Assembly (NCBI RefSeq): GCF_001655005.1
Contig: NZ_LXET01000044.1
Location: 248,001-312,000, forward strand
Direction of reading: 5' to 3'
DNA length: 64,000 nt
From: Hafnia paralvei ATCC 29927
Lineage (GTDB): Bacteria; Pseudomonadota; Gammaproteobacteria; Enterobacterales; Enterobacteriaceae
Each line of letters begins with the position of its first letter. Positions within the stretch are counted from its first letter, which is position 1. Positions 45,568-54,053 of the stretch are shown one piece after another. Under the pieces are notes generated by a model. The model was not told where the DNA came from, searched no databases, and saw nothing but the letters and a program-made list of their open reading frames with translations. A program made the translations under genes and the position numbers.

Positions 45568-46001
45568 CTGTCTCTACCTTCTGCGGGTGAAAATACAAGT
45601 AATCGTGTTTTGAGGATTCTCTGTGATAGATTTGGCAGCAAATGCCACGCTAAGTCAGTAAATTCGTAATGCTGTTATACCAAAACCACACAGGTATCAT
45701 TTAGCTTTTACCTTACTCTTTGGCGTTTTTCTGTCAAAACCCAATCCACTATTGGTTGATCCACTTCACGAATATTCTAGAATTTTGGACTAACCAATTT
45801 CATTTTCTGTCATATGACTTTAGACTGCAAGCCACTTTGACGATCTTGTAAGATGTCAGACCGCGTTGGTTTATATACAGCTTGAACACTTCCGTGCTGA
45901 AAAAGCGCACTGTATTGCTGGCAAGCAAAGTGGTCTAACACCTTTTACTTCACCGTTCTGATGCTGACAGGCTTTTATCCGTCTGCCGCGTACATCTTCT
46001 A
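45568..46001. promoter_or_regulatory. Divergent uxuA-yeiQ control region
   Basis: Holds two UxuR/ExuR-like palindromes: CCAAT-CCACT-ATTGG (45741-45755) and AATTTTGGACTAACCAATTT (45781-45800). The latter, on the minus strand, aligns with AATTGGCCAGACCAAAT at 50042-50058 upstream of uxuR, giving AATTGGYYAGWCCAAA. The right part (45813-45940) contains a palindrome-rich element. Confidence 0.55.
45813..45940. repeat. Palindrome-rich element upstream of yeiQ
   Basis: TATGAC (45813-45818), AAGCCACTTT (45829-45838), and an imperfect hairpin GACGATCTTGTAAGATGTC. CCACTTTG (45832-45839) is matched by CAAAGTGG (45926-45933), so about 100 bases can close on one stem. The left core recurs at 18554-18580. 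Confidence 0.4.
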
Positions 46002-46013
46002 ATGGAGTTCAGC

Positions 46014-47480
46014 ATGAAAAACCTAGCAAATCATTCTTTGCCAGACGGCGTTAAACAGCCAACCTATGACCGTGGCGCACTCAAAAGCCGTATCGTTCAC
46101 CTTGGTTTTGGAGCATTCCATCGCGCCCATCAGGCGCTGTTAACCGATCGTGTGCTGAATCAAAAAGGCGGGGACTGGGGTTATTGCGAAGTTAACCTGT
46201 TCGGTGGAGAAAAGCTGATCGAGCAGTTACGTGAGCAAAACCATCTCTATACCGTGTTAGAAAAAGGTGCAGAGCAAAATCAGGCTATCGTTGTCGGCTC
46301 CGTGCATGAATCGCTGCACTCGGATCTCGACGGAATTCAGGCCGTTATTGAGAAAATGGCTGAGCCTCAGGTAGCCATTGTTTCCTTAACCGTAACGGAA
46401 AAAGGCTACTGCATTGAGCCGGGTAGCGGAAAGCTGGATCTCAACAACGCCCTGATTAAACAAGACTTAGCTGCACCTCAGGCACCAATCTCTGCGCCAG
46501 GAGTGATTGTTGAAGCCTTACGTCTACGTCATGAGCGCAATTTGCCGCCGTTTACCGTGCTGTCTTGCGACAATATTCCAGAAAACGGTCACGTTGTGAA
46601 AAATGCAGTATTAGGCTTAGCCAATGCGCGCGACCAAAAACTGGCTGCATGGATCGAGGCTAACGTGACCTTCCCAAGTACCATGGTTGACCGCATCGTA
46701 CCAGCGGCAACCGAGGAAACGCTGGCAGAAGTCGCACAGGCGATCGGCATTGAAGATCCTTGTGGAATTGCATGCGAACCGTTTATCCAGTGGGTCGTAG
46801 AAGATAACTTCGTCGCAGGCCGTCCTGAGTGGGAAATCGCCGGCGCCGAACTCGTTACAGATGTTCTCCCGTATGAAGAAATGAAGCTGCGCATGCTCAA
46901 CGGCAGCCACTCATTTCTTGCTTACTTAGGCTATTTGGCTGGCTATCAGCACATCAACGACTGCATGGAGGATCCCGCCTATCGAACTGCAGCACACCGC
47001 TTGATGCTGCAAGAGCAAGCGCCAACGTTACGCGTTACCGGCGTAGACTTGGCGCAGTATGCCGATCGTTTGATTGAGCGTTATAGCAATCCCTCACTGA
47101 AGCACCGCACATGGCAAATAGCGATGGATGGGACTCAGAAGTTACCTCAGCGTATGCTGGACTCCATTCGCTGGCATATCGCCCATGATCATGCATTTCC
47201 ATGCTTGGCATTGGGTGTCGCGGGTTGGATGCGCTATGTGGGGGGCGTTGATGACCATCACCAAACCATTGATATTCGTGACCCAATGTTAGACACATTG
47301 AAAGCAACGGTTGCTGCTAGCCAAGAAGGTGAAGCGCGCGTTCAGGCGCTGCTGGGAATTAAAGCCGTTTTCGGTGACGAACTGCCAAAACAATCTGCAT
47401 TTGTGCAGGCAGTGACCAAGGCTTATTTAGCGCTCGTTGAAAATGGTGCGGCTAATACTTGCGCATCTTTAGTGAAGTAA
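46014..47480 (+). CDS. yeiQ: Mannitol-dehydrogenase-family oxidoreductase YeiQ, likely fructuronate reductase
   Basis: NAD-dependent polyol/uronate dehydrogenase of 488 residues, the K-12 YeiQ length, starting at 46014 with GGAG six bases upstream (an in-frame ATG at 46002 overlaps that site). It has IVHLGFGAFHRAHQALL, SLTVTEKGYCI, and the catalytic KxxxxNxxH as KLRMLNGSHS (about 286-295). UxuB has the same fold. Lying divergent from uxuA and near a UxuR-type regulator, it may act as the D-fructuronate (mannonate) reductase here. Confidence 0.85.
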   Translation: MKNLANHSLPDGVKQPTYDRGALKSRIVHLGFGAFHRAHQALLTDRVLNQKGGDWGYCEVNLFGGEKLIEQLREQNHLYTVLEKGAEQNQAIVVGSVHESLHSDLDGIQAVIEKMAEPQVAIVSLTVTEKGYCIEPGSGKLDLNNALIKQDLAAPQAPISAPGVIVEALRLRHERNLPPFTVLSCDNIPENGHVVKNAVLGLANARDQKLAAWIEANVTFPSTMVDRIVPAATEETLAEVAQAIGIEDPCGIACEPFIQWVVEDNFVAGRPEWEIAGAELVTDVLPYEEMKLRMLNGSHSFLAYLGYLAGYQHINDCMEDPAYRTAAHRLMLQEQAPTLRVTGVDLAQYADRLIERYSNPSLKHRTWQIAMDGTQKLPQRMLDSIRWHIAHDHAFPCLALGVAGWMRYVGGVDDHHQTIDIRDPMLDTLKATVAASQEGEARVQALLGIKAVFGDELPKQSAFVQAVTKAYLALVENGAANTCASLVK

Positions 47481-47486
47481 ATCTCT

Positions 47487-47514
47487 ATTGGCTATCCTGT
47501 TTAGGATAGCCAAT
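47487..47514. terminator. 12-bp hairpin between convergent yeiQ and phosphodiesterase genes
   Basis: ATTGGCTATCCT (47487-47498), loop GTTT, AGGATAGCCAAT (47503-47514). Perfect and between convergent genes, so a two-way terminator is likely, but neither side has a good T tract. Confidence 0.55.
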
Positions 47515-47532
47515 TCCTACCAAAGCATTTCG

Positions 47533-49065
47533 CTATAACCATTTATCACTAAAGGTTTTCTGATCCTCTGGCCGGCCAAACAAATATCCTTGCAGGTAAT
47601 CGATATGGTATTTTTTAAGATGCTCTGCCTGCTCTGATGTTTCCACACCTTCAGCAACAGTGACCAACTGCAAACGCTTAGCCAAATCAATCACATTATC
47701 TACAATATGACCTGATAGCGCGTCAGAGCCAATCATGCGGATAAAGCTTTGGTCGATTTTAAGGATATCTATTTGGAATTCTCTCAGATAAGCCAAACTA
47801 GAATGGCCTGTACCAAAGTCATCTAGCGCAATCCTAACGCCAAGTTCATGGAGCTCGTGGAATATGCGATGAGTGAGTTCACTGGGGACAATGAGCTGAC
47901 GTTCCGTAAGCTCCAGCACAAGCTGAATTTTATAGCCTTCAAACGCGTTGATAAACAAGCGACAATCGTCGACGAGGCTAAGATCTTTGAAATGGCTAGC
48001 GCTGATGTTAATTCCAAAATGGAAATTATATGGCAACTGCTCAGCTAAGGGGGCAAAGTAGTCTCTCACCTGCGCCATTAAATCGCGAGTCATAGGCACA
48101 ATCAAACCGGAGTCCTCGGCCAATGGAATAAACTGGTTAGGTGCGATCATTCCCATTTGTGGATGGCGCCAGCGCATTAATACTTCGCATCCAGTCAAAT
48201 CATTATTTTCACAGCTCACAACAGGCTGGATATAAGGAATAAATTCGTGGTTTTTCAGCGCGCTTCTTAGCTCTGATAACGGCGAGTTAACGCGGCCCAT
48301 AGTGCGGTAGGTTATAACCCCTAATAAAATAGCCAACAGAGGGAATAAAATAATACTACCCGACGAGTATTCCCACACATACTCCCAATGCGTGGAATAA
48401 GGAATTTCTGTTGCCACTGAATAAGGGAAATGCTTCGATGTCTGAAAATAACTGGTTCCGTGGGGCTGGAATTTGTCATTAGAGACATGCCCAGAGCTGT
48501 CCATCCAACTTGTACCTACCAAAAGATGGATTTCTGTTGGTGACTTAAGCAGCTCTAGAACATTTTTAAGATAATACCCATCGATGCCCACTAATACGCT
48601 ATGTTCGCCATAGGATTTACGAAACGCGATAAGCGAACGGTTAGGCGTGACGGGATTACCATTGAGCATCAACAACATCCCCCCCACATATTTAGGGGTA
48701 TTTACCGCCGTCGAATATTTACCTGCAAGCGAAGAGCAATATACATTATTGCCCGTAGCCAGATTGACCGTACGGATATCAGGAACCACCGTGACTTGGT
48801 AGCGCAACGCATTTTGCGTTTCAGTCGAACACTCTTTTCCAAGGTAGCCACGCACGGCGTTCGCCGCGATTTCAGCATTCTGTAGCGTCGCGTCAAATTG
48901 CGCTACAGCACGTTGCAGCCGCTGTGCAATATCCCGCTCCATGCCTCGTGAAATCTGCCAAGAAATAGTCATTACGGCAATAATAAGGATCAGAGTTGCA
49001 ACCAGTAGAGAGACAAGCAGTCGAGCTACAGGTCGAAAGTTAACCGTGCGAAAAAGTTGAGTCAT
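47533..49065 (-). CDS. pdeN: CSS-EAL cyclic-di-GMP phosphodiesterase (PdeN/Rtn-like)
   Basis: Inner-membrane c-di-GMP phosphodiesterase, 510 residues. Two membrane segments (about 15-37 and 230-250) enclose a periplasmic CSS domain with C79 and the motif YCSSLAG (C110). The cytoplasmic EAL domain keeps EVLMRWRHP, NISASHFKD, ELTERQL, DDFGTGHSSL, KIDQSF and VAEGVET, so it should be active. K-12 has rtn (pdeN) in this same neighbourhood, after mepS rather than after yeiQ; another CSS-EAL paralogue is possible. Confidence 0.8.
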   Translation of the reverse strand: MTQLFRTVNFRPVARLLVSLLVATLILIIAVMTISWQISRGMERDIAQRLQRAVAQFDATLQNAEIAANAVRGYLGKECSTETQNALRYQVTVVPDIRTVNLATGNNVYCSSLAGKYSTAVNTPKYVGGMLLMLNGNPVTPNRSLIAFRKSYGEHSVLVGIDGYYLKNVLELLKSPTEIHLLVGTSWMDSSGHVSNDKFQPHGTSYFQTSKHFPYSVATEIPYSTHWEYVWEYSSGSIILFPLLAILLGVITYRTMGRVNSPLSELRSALKNHEFIPYIQPVVSCENNDLTGCEVLMRWRHPQMGMIAPNQFIPLAEDSGLIVPMTRDLMAQVRDYFAPLAEQLPYNFHFGINISASHFKDLSLVDDCRLFINAFEGYKIQLVLELTERQLIVPSELTHRIFHELHELGVRIALDDFGTGHSSLAYLREFQIDILKIDQSFIRMIGSDALSGHIVDNVIDLAKRLQLVTVAEGVETSEQAEHLKKYHIDYLQGYLFGRPEDQKTFSDKWL

Positions 49066-49248
49066 ATATCAGTTACCAGCAACTCATGATGAGTGTTCTG
49101 CTCATTATGTCGATAAACTGCCATAAATAGCCATTTATTGTTGGGTATGGTTATCTGGTACACAATTTTATAAGAAAAAAACATTAAATCATTGGCATTG
49201 CGCAGGGGAAAATCACGGTAATACCATGCCAATAGTTACAGTATAAGA

Positions 49249-49992
49249 TCACTCATTGGGTAACACAGGCGTTGATTCAAATAAAAATCCATCAAAACTT
49301 GGATCTTCAGGATCGGAAATCTCCAACAATTTTGTTTTTACATTTTCCAAGTGCTGCCACATGGCTTGTTTTGCCGACTTTGCATCACGGCGTAGTACGG
49401 CATGTAGAATTTTTTGATGATCGTCTAGCCAGTTCCAACGATAGCTAAAGTCGCTGGTATGAACATGCAAGCCACTCCACATCGGATTATGTTTTCTCGC
49501 TTGCCAAGCATCGTGCACCATACTGGCTAACACGCTGTTTTGGGTTGATTGAGCAAGCAGACAGTGAAAGAGCTCATCGGCACTTTCATCTACTGTGCCT
49601 AGCGACAGTGATTGGCGTTCTTGTTCAATCGCTTTGCGCATTTTCATGATATCAGCCTTGGTGGCCTGCACAGCCGCAAAAGCGGCTATCTCACTCTCAA
49701 GCAACTGTCTTGCTTGTAACAATTCAAAAGGTCCATACGTATTTTCATCAAGATCTGTCACAGCAGCGCGACGCTGGCTCTGCGGTAGAGCCACAACATA
49801 CACACCAGAACCTTTACGTACATCAATCAGCTTTTCCAATTCCAGCATGATAAGTGCCTCACGCACCACGCTGCGGCTGACACTAAATTGTTCAGCAATA
49901 TCGCGCTCTGGGGGGAGCCGCTCCCCAATAGGATACGCACCTTGCGCGATCAGATTACGCAGAGTATTTCCGACTTCTTGATACAATCTCAT
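49249..49992 (-). CDS. uxuR: GntR/FadR-family repressor of hexuronate genes (UxuR/ExuR)
   Basis: A 247-residue regulator with an N-terminal winged helix (YQEVGNTLRNLI, RLPPERDIAEQFSVSRSVV, then VRKGSGVYVV) and a C-terminal FadR-type (FCD) ligand domain. It closely resembles UxuR and ExuR: PFELLQARQLLESEIAAFAA, MWQHLENVK, FDGFLF. It should release DNA on binding fructuronate or a related uronate. Close to uxuA and yeiQ, so UxuR is the preferred name; ExuR cannot be excluded. Confidence 0.85.
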   Translation of the reverse strand: MRLYQEVGNTLRNLIAQGAYPIGERLPPERDIAEQFSVSRSVVREALIMLELEKLIDVRKGSGVYVVALPQSQRRAAVTDLDENTYGPFELLQARQLLESEIAAFAAVQATKADIMKMRKAIEQERQSLSLGTVDESADELFHCLLAQSTQNSVLASMVHDAWQARKHNPMWSGLHVHTSDFSYRWNWLDDHQKILHAVLRRDAKSAKQAMWQHLENVKTKLLEISDPEDPSFDGFLFESTPVLPNE

Positions 49993-50040
49993 GCTGCTAC
50001 CTTCTCTACCGTAAACGCTGATGAGGATAAATTAACACCA

Positions 50041-50100
50041 TAATTGGCCAGACCAAATACTCAAATGATAGGAACACTATGACGATTTGGTCTGATTGTA
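50041..50100 (-). promoter_or_regulatory. Operator-like repeats upstream of uxuR
   Basis: AATTGGCCAGACCAAAT (50042-50058) resembles the UxuR/ExuR site and the one before uxuA. CAGACCAAAT and ATTTGGTCTG (about 50084-50093) form a perfect 10-bp inverted repeat about 25 bases apart, suggesting two bound dimers and autoregulation. Confidence 0.55.
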
Positions 50101-50209
50101 TCACAGCAAAGAAATCACCTAAGCGAAAACGCACGAATAGAAAGGCGTAGATAAGTCTGCCTTATCTACGCCAAATTAAAGATGGGTTATTTCTGATACA
50201 GAGTCGTTG

Positions 50210-50533
50210 TCAGTGATAGTTAATGGTAAGCACACCCAACGTGTGGCTTTCATTAATCCATTTTAATTGGCTGGTTCCAACAGAGACCGGAAGTTCAGAA
50301 GGTCTGGTACTAATCTGGCTAATAGGTCGACTCAAGCTCTCCTCTTTTCCATTGCGTTCACAGCGTGTTTTTACATGATTTTTCTCTAATGCAACGTCGC
50401 ATCCATCTTCAACAATCACGCCAACAAAATGAATGACGCCAGTACTTACCGCATGAACCGGAGTTACAACACTAACAAATAAAGGCAATCCCAAGCCGAC
50501 AGCGAAAAACATCGATAACCGAGAAATTTTCAT
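50210..50533 (-). CDS. Short fimbrial-subunit-like periplasmic protein
   Basis: A 107-residue protein from the ATG at 50533 with GAGGTGG upstream and a signal peptide ending near VHA. The mature part begins like type 1 pilin subunits (VIHFVGVIVEDGCDV) and has two cysteines that could form the pilin disulfide (C in DGCDV and TRCERN). It is shorter than normal pilins and has no usher or chaperone nearby. Function is unknown. Confidence 0.6.
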   Translation of the reverse strand: MKISRLSMFFAVGLGLPLFVSVVTPVHAVSTGVIHFVGVIVEDGCDVALEKNHVKTRCERNGKEESLSRPISQISTRPSELPVSVGTSQLKWINESHTLGVLTINYH

Positions 50534-50557
50534 GGCCACCTCATTAATTTCCCACAC

Positions 50558-50901
50558 AAATTGCTGCTAGCTAGTCATCACTCCACCGAAGATCGCACTC
50601 ACATGAACCGATGGTGTTTTAAAGATAGCAGCCGATGAAAAAACCAACGGCAGCCTAAAAAGAATCCTTAGGAATATATGTACACTCATTGAATTACGGT
50701 AGGTAACCACGTGATAGAGAAAACTATCAGCATTAAATAAAGAAAATGGATAGGTCTACACGCTAACCAAAACCGAAATAGACCTGATCAGGTTTTATTT
50801 TCGTTTAACTTTTGTTTAGCATGACAGCACTTTCTCCATCCTGAGAAAATGGGGAAATATGGTAAAATTGCAGCCGTAAAGTGGTTGAATCGGGGTATTA
50901 A
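50558..50901. other. Intergenic region upstream of yeiR
   Basis: About 340 bp of AT-rich sequence between the pilin-like gene and yeiR, holding both promoters. I see no other element. Confidence 0.35.
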
Positions 50902-51888
50902 ATGACGAAAGTAAATCTCATCACCGGATTTTTAGGCAGTGGTAAAACGACCACTTTGCGACACTTATTAGCCAACAAACCCGAAAACGAAAAATGGGCG
51001 GTTCTGGTTAATGAGTTTGGCGAAATCGGTATCGACGGCTCCCTATTAGCGGATACAGGTGCAGTGCTTAAAGAGATCCCTGGTGGCTGCATGTGTTGCG
51101 TCAACGGATTGCCAATGCAGGTTGGTCTGAACATGCTGCTGCAACAGGCAAAACCCGATCGGCTGTTGATAGAGCCCACGGGCTTAGGCCACCCTAAGCA
51201 GATTCTTAATCTACTGATGTCGGATGTCTATCAAGCGTGGCTTGAGCTAAATGCGACGTTGTGCATTCTTGATGCTCGCCAACTCAGCGATGAAAAGTAC
51301 ACCGGCAATGAAAACTTCCGCGATCAGCTTGCTGCTGCCGATATCATCGTGGCAAACAAGCAAGATGTGTACAGTGACCATGACCGAGAGCAACTGGCGC
51401 GCTGGGTACAGGAATCAGGCAAAGGGCGAAAGATTGTTACGGCAGAGCAAGGCCAAATTGAGGTCGCCTTGCTAAATAGCGCACGTGAAAATCTGGCTGA
51501 ATTGCCTAATGCAAAGCACCACCATCACAGTAAAGCGCCATCATCGGGTATTGCTGCCTTACGTTTGCCTGATGGACAAAACTGGCGTCGTTCTCTTAAT
51601 CAAGGACAGGGATATTTCAGCTGTGGATGGGTTTTCAGTGCAGAAACAATCTTTGATACCGTGGCTGTGCTCGAATGGGTTCGGTTAGCTCCAGTGATAC
51701 GTGTGAAAGGAACGCTGCGCATTCCTGAAGGTACTTTGATTGTAAATCGTCAAGGTGATGATTTTCATATCGAAACTCGTCAAGGTTCGCCGTTAGACAG
51801 TCGTGTAGAACTCATACATGACGCGGAAACGGACTGGAATACGTTACAAAGCGCGCTTCTTAAAGCTCGAATTAAAGCAATATCGTAA
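50902..51888 (+). CDS. yeiR: Zinc-binding GTPase YeiR (COG0523)
   Basis: A 328-residue G3E-family GTPase implicated in zinc handling. Walker A GFLGSGKTT (10-18), the metal-binding CMCC (C63, C65, C66 with GGCMCCVNGLP), NKQD for guanine recognition (about 152-155), and a His-rich loop (KHHHHS, about 208-213). The C-terminal CobW_C domain has RVKGTLRIPEG. Same order yeiR-lpxT-mepS as in K-12. Confidence 0.92.
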   Translation: MTKVNLITGFLGSGKTTTLRHLLANKPENEKWAVLVNEFGEIGIDGSLLADTGAVLKEIPGGCMCCVNGLPMQVGLNMLLQQAKPDRLLIEPTGLGHPKQILNLLMSDVYQAWLELNATLCILDARQLSDEKYTGNENFRDQLAAADIIVANKQDVYSDHDREQLARWVQESGKGRKIVTAEQGQIEVALLNSARENLAELPNAKHHHHSKAPSSGIAALRLPDGQNWRRSLNQGQGYFSCGWVFSAETIFDTVAVLEWVRLAPVIRVKGTLRIPEGTLIVNRQGDDFHIETRQGSPLDSRVELIHDAETDWNTLQSALLKARIKAIS

Positions 51889-51923
51889 TTTTTTGAATTC
51901 TTAAATAGGTCTAGGTTTAGCGT

Positions 51924-52625
51924 ATGGCTCGTCGCAATCTACCATGGATTATTTTGTTTAATATCCTTGGTATAGCTTTATTTCTATCTTGGTATTTGCC
52001 CACTAATCACGGTTTTTGGTTCCCGATTGACTCGTCGATCTTCTTCTTTTTTAACGAACATCTCGCGACCAATCGTACATTCTTATATTTGGTGGCCTAT
52101 ACCAATAATCGTGCGTTCGACGCCATTGCCTTGCTGAGCATGGGACTGCTTTACCTTTCGTTTTTCGTGAAGCGCGATGGTTACGGGAAAAGACGCATGC
52201 TTATTTTAGGCGTTGTGATCCTATTTACTGCCGTGATTCTCAATCAACTGGGTCATTTGCTGCCAGTGCAACGCGCTAGCCCAACTCACTTTTTTGAGAA
52301 TATCAATCGAGTCGGCGAGCTGACGGGGATTAATACCAAAGATAGTTCTCGCGATAGCTTCCCCGGCGACCATGGCATGATGCTCATCATTTTTGCCGTA
52401 TTTATGCTTCGCTATTTCACCGTGCGCTCTTTCATCATTGCATTAGGGATCTTCGTTATTTTTATCCTGCCACGCATAATGATTGGTGCGCACTGGTTTA
52501 GCGATATTGCTGTCGGCTCGCTCAGTGTGGTGCTGGTTGGGCTAAGTTGGTGGTTGTTAACGCCAGCGTCGGGTGCACTGCTCAACCTGTTAGACAAGCA
52601 TTTACCCGGCAAATATCGACCATAA
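51924..52625 (+). CDS. lpxT: Lipid A 1-diphosphate synthase LpxT
   Basis: Inner-membrane PAP2-family phosphotransferase that uses undecaprenyl pyrophosphate to add a second phosphate to lipid A at position 1. The 233-residue protein has the PAP2 motifs KRASP-like QRASPTHFF, SFPGDHGMM and the final RIMIGAHWFSDIAVGS, and about six membrane segments. Follows yeiR by 35 bases in the same direction. Confidence 0.9.
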   Translation: MARRNLPWIILFNILGIALFLSWYLPTNHGFWFPIDSSIFFFFNEHLATNRTFLYLVAYTNNRAFDAIALLSMGLLYLSFFVKRDGYGKRRMLILGVVILFTAVILNQLGHLLPVQRASPTHFFENINRVGELTGINTKDSSRDSFPGDHGMMLIIFAVFMLRYFTVRSFIIALGIFVIFILPRIMIGAHWFSDIAVGSLSVVLVGLSWWLLTPASGALLNLLDKHLPGKYRP

Positions 52626-52635
52626 TGATTCTTGG

Positions 52636-52673
52636 CCTCCCCCCGAAATAAAATGTCACATTTAAGGGGGAGG
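52636..52673. repeat. Nested palindrome after lpxT
   Basis: CCTCCCCC (52636-52643) pairs with GGGGGAGG (52666-52673) and encloses AAATG-TCA-CATTT (52651-52663). It could be an RNA end or a cruciform. There is no T tract. Confidence 0.45.
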
Positions 52674-53028
52674 AAAGCAGCACTGCATAAGTTCTCATTC
52701 AGACAATTCCTATACCATCTATCCCTCTTGCGCCTTTGTCTTAATTATCTCCCCTTATTTTGATAATCTTCAAATATTACATATTATTACAGTAGCGTCT
52801 TATCCTATAAAATAGATAAAAAGTCTCGCCAAAGCCGTTTCGATCCGGTAATCTTTCAGCGTTTGTGCATAGATTCTGAGTTTTTGAGAAAAATAGTGAT
52901 AAAAGTGTGCTCTGACACACAGTTCTCATATGTAAATATTGTCATGTGGGAAACCTGTTATTAGTCTCTTGAATGGCATTCTTAGATAGCGACTCCGTCG
53001 TTAAGGACAAAAAGGAAAATCTTCAATA
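52674..53028. other. Intergenic region upstream of mepS
   Basis: AT-rich spacer between the nested palindrome after lpxT and mepS. It must hold the mepS promoter and a long leader. I see no gene. Confidence 0.4.
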
Positions 53029-53613
53029 ATGGTCAAGTCTCAACCGATTCTGAGATATATCTTGCGATTAGCTCCTGCTATCGCCGCCGCAGTACTTCTG
53101 TCGGCATGTAGTGCAAATCATTCTTCATCTGATCGTTACGCACAAACTGATACTCATGCAGTTAAAGACAAAGATGGTCTTTTACTTCAAGCGTCTCAGG
53201 ATGAATTTGAAGCAATGGTTCGTAATGTGGATATTAAATCCAAAATCATGGATCAATATGCAACATGGAAAGGCGTTCGTTACCGTTTAGGTGGCGACAG
53301 CAAACGCGGCATTGACTGCTCCGCCTTTGTTCAACGTACCTTTCGTGAACAGTTTGGTTTAGACCTGCCGCGTTCAACATCAGAACAACAAGATACGGGC
53401 CGTCAAATCCAACGTACAAAGTTACGCATCGGTGATTTAGTTCTGTTCCGTGCGGGATCAACAGGCCGCCACGTGGGTATCTACTTAGGCAACGATCAAT
53501 TTGTTCACGCTTCCACCAGCAGTGGTGTGACGATCTCTAGCCTGAACGACAGCTACTGGAAAGGTCGCTACCGCGAAGCTCGCCGAGTGTTGACCAACCC
53601 GGCACATAGCTAG
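53029..53613 (+). CDS. mepS: Murein endopeptidase MepS (Spr)
   Basis: Outer-membrane-anchored NlpC/P60 hydrolase that cuts mDAP-D-Ala crosslinks to let peptidoglycan grow. The 194-residue protein has a lipobox LSAC (C27), and the catalytic triad C97 (GIDCSAFVQ), H148 (GRHVGIY) and H160 (FVHAS). Terminator follows. Confidence 0.95.
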   Translation: MVKSQPILRYILRLAPAIAAAVLLSACSANHSSSDRYAQTDTHAVKDKDGLLLQASQDEFEAMVRNVDIKSKIMDQYATWKGVRYRLGGDSKRGIDCSAFVQRTFREQFGLDLPRSTSEQQDTGRQIQRTKLRIGDLVLFRAGSTGRHVGIYLGNDQFVHASTSSGVTISSLNDSYWKGRYREARRVLTNPAHS

Positions 53614-53652
53614 TCCAGACGCACAAACACCTTGTCCTGAATGCCCAATAAA

Positions 53653-53677
53653 AACGCTACTTCGGTGGCGTTTTTTT
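53653..53677 (+). terminator. Terminator of mepS
   Basis: Stem AACGCTAC (53653-53660) with GTGGCGTT (53665-53672), one G-T pair, TTCG loop, followed by T7. Confidence 0.88.
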
Positions 53678-54053
53678 ATGTCTGGATAACATCAAATTAT
53701 TCCGCCCTACTCATAATGTCCTTCATATAGCCTTATACACTGCGCCATTGTGACGGTGATTTTGTGATCAAGCAGATGTTTTATCTTAATAGATTTGAAA
53801 TGCCTCACAATTCACTGCCGATCAAGATCTATAAAAAAACAAATAATTAACATTACGTTCATCTATTAGTATTCAATTGCTATTTTCTTCCTTAATATCG
53901 TTGATGTCCTGCGTAATAGTCGTTCTATTCCGCAATGTATCTAAAAGGCCACCAGAGCCTAATGCCATACGCTATCGTCCTACGCACAAATGTATACGTA
54001 ATGACGTAGCTCAAGGCACACAACTGACAGACAGGTAGAAGGAAGAGACATTA
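53678..54053. other. Intergenic region upstream of cycA
   Basis: About 380 bp of AT-rich sequence with the cycA promoter and a leader ending in a purine-rich ribosome site (GGTAGAAGGAAGAG). No gene or repeat seen. Confidence 0.4.
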
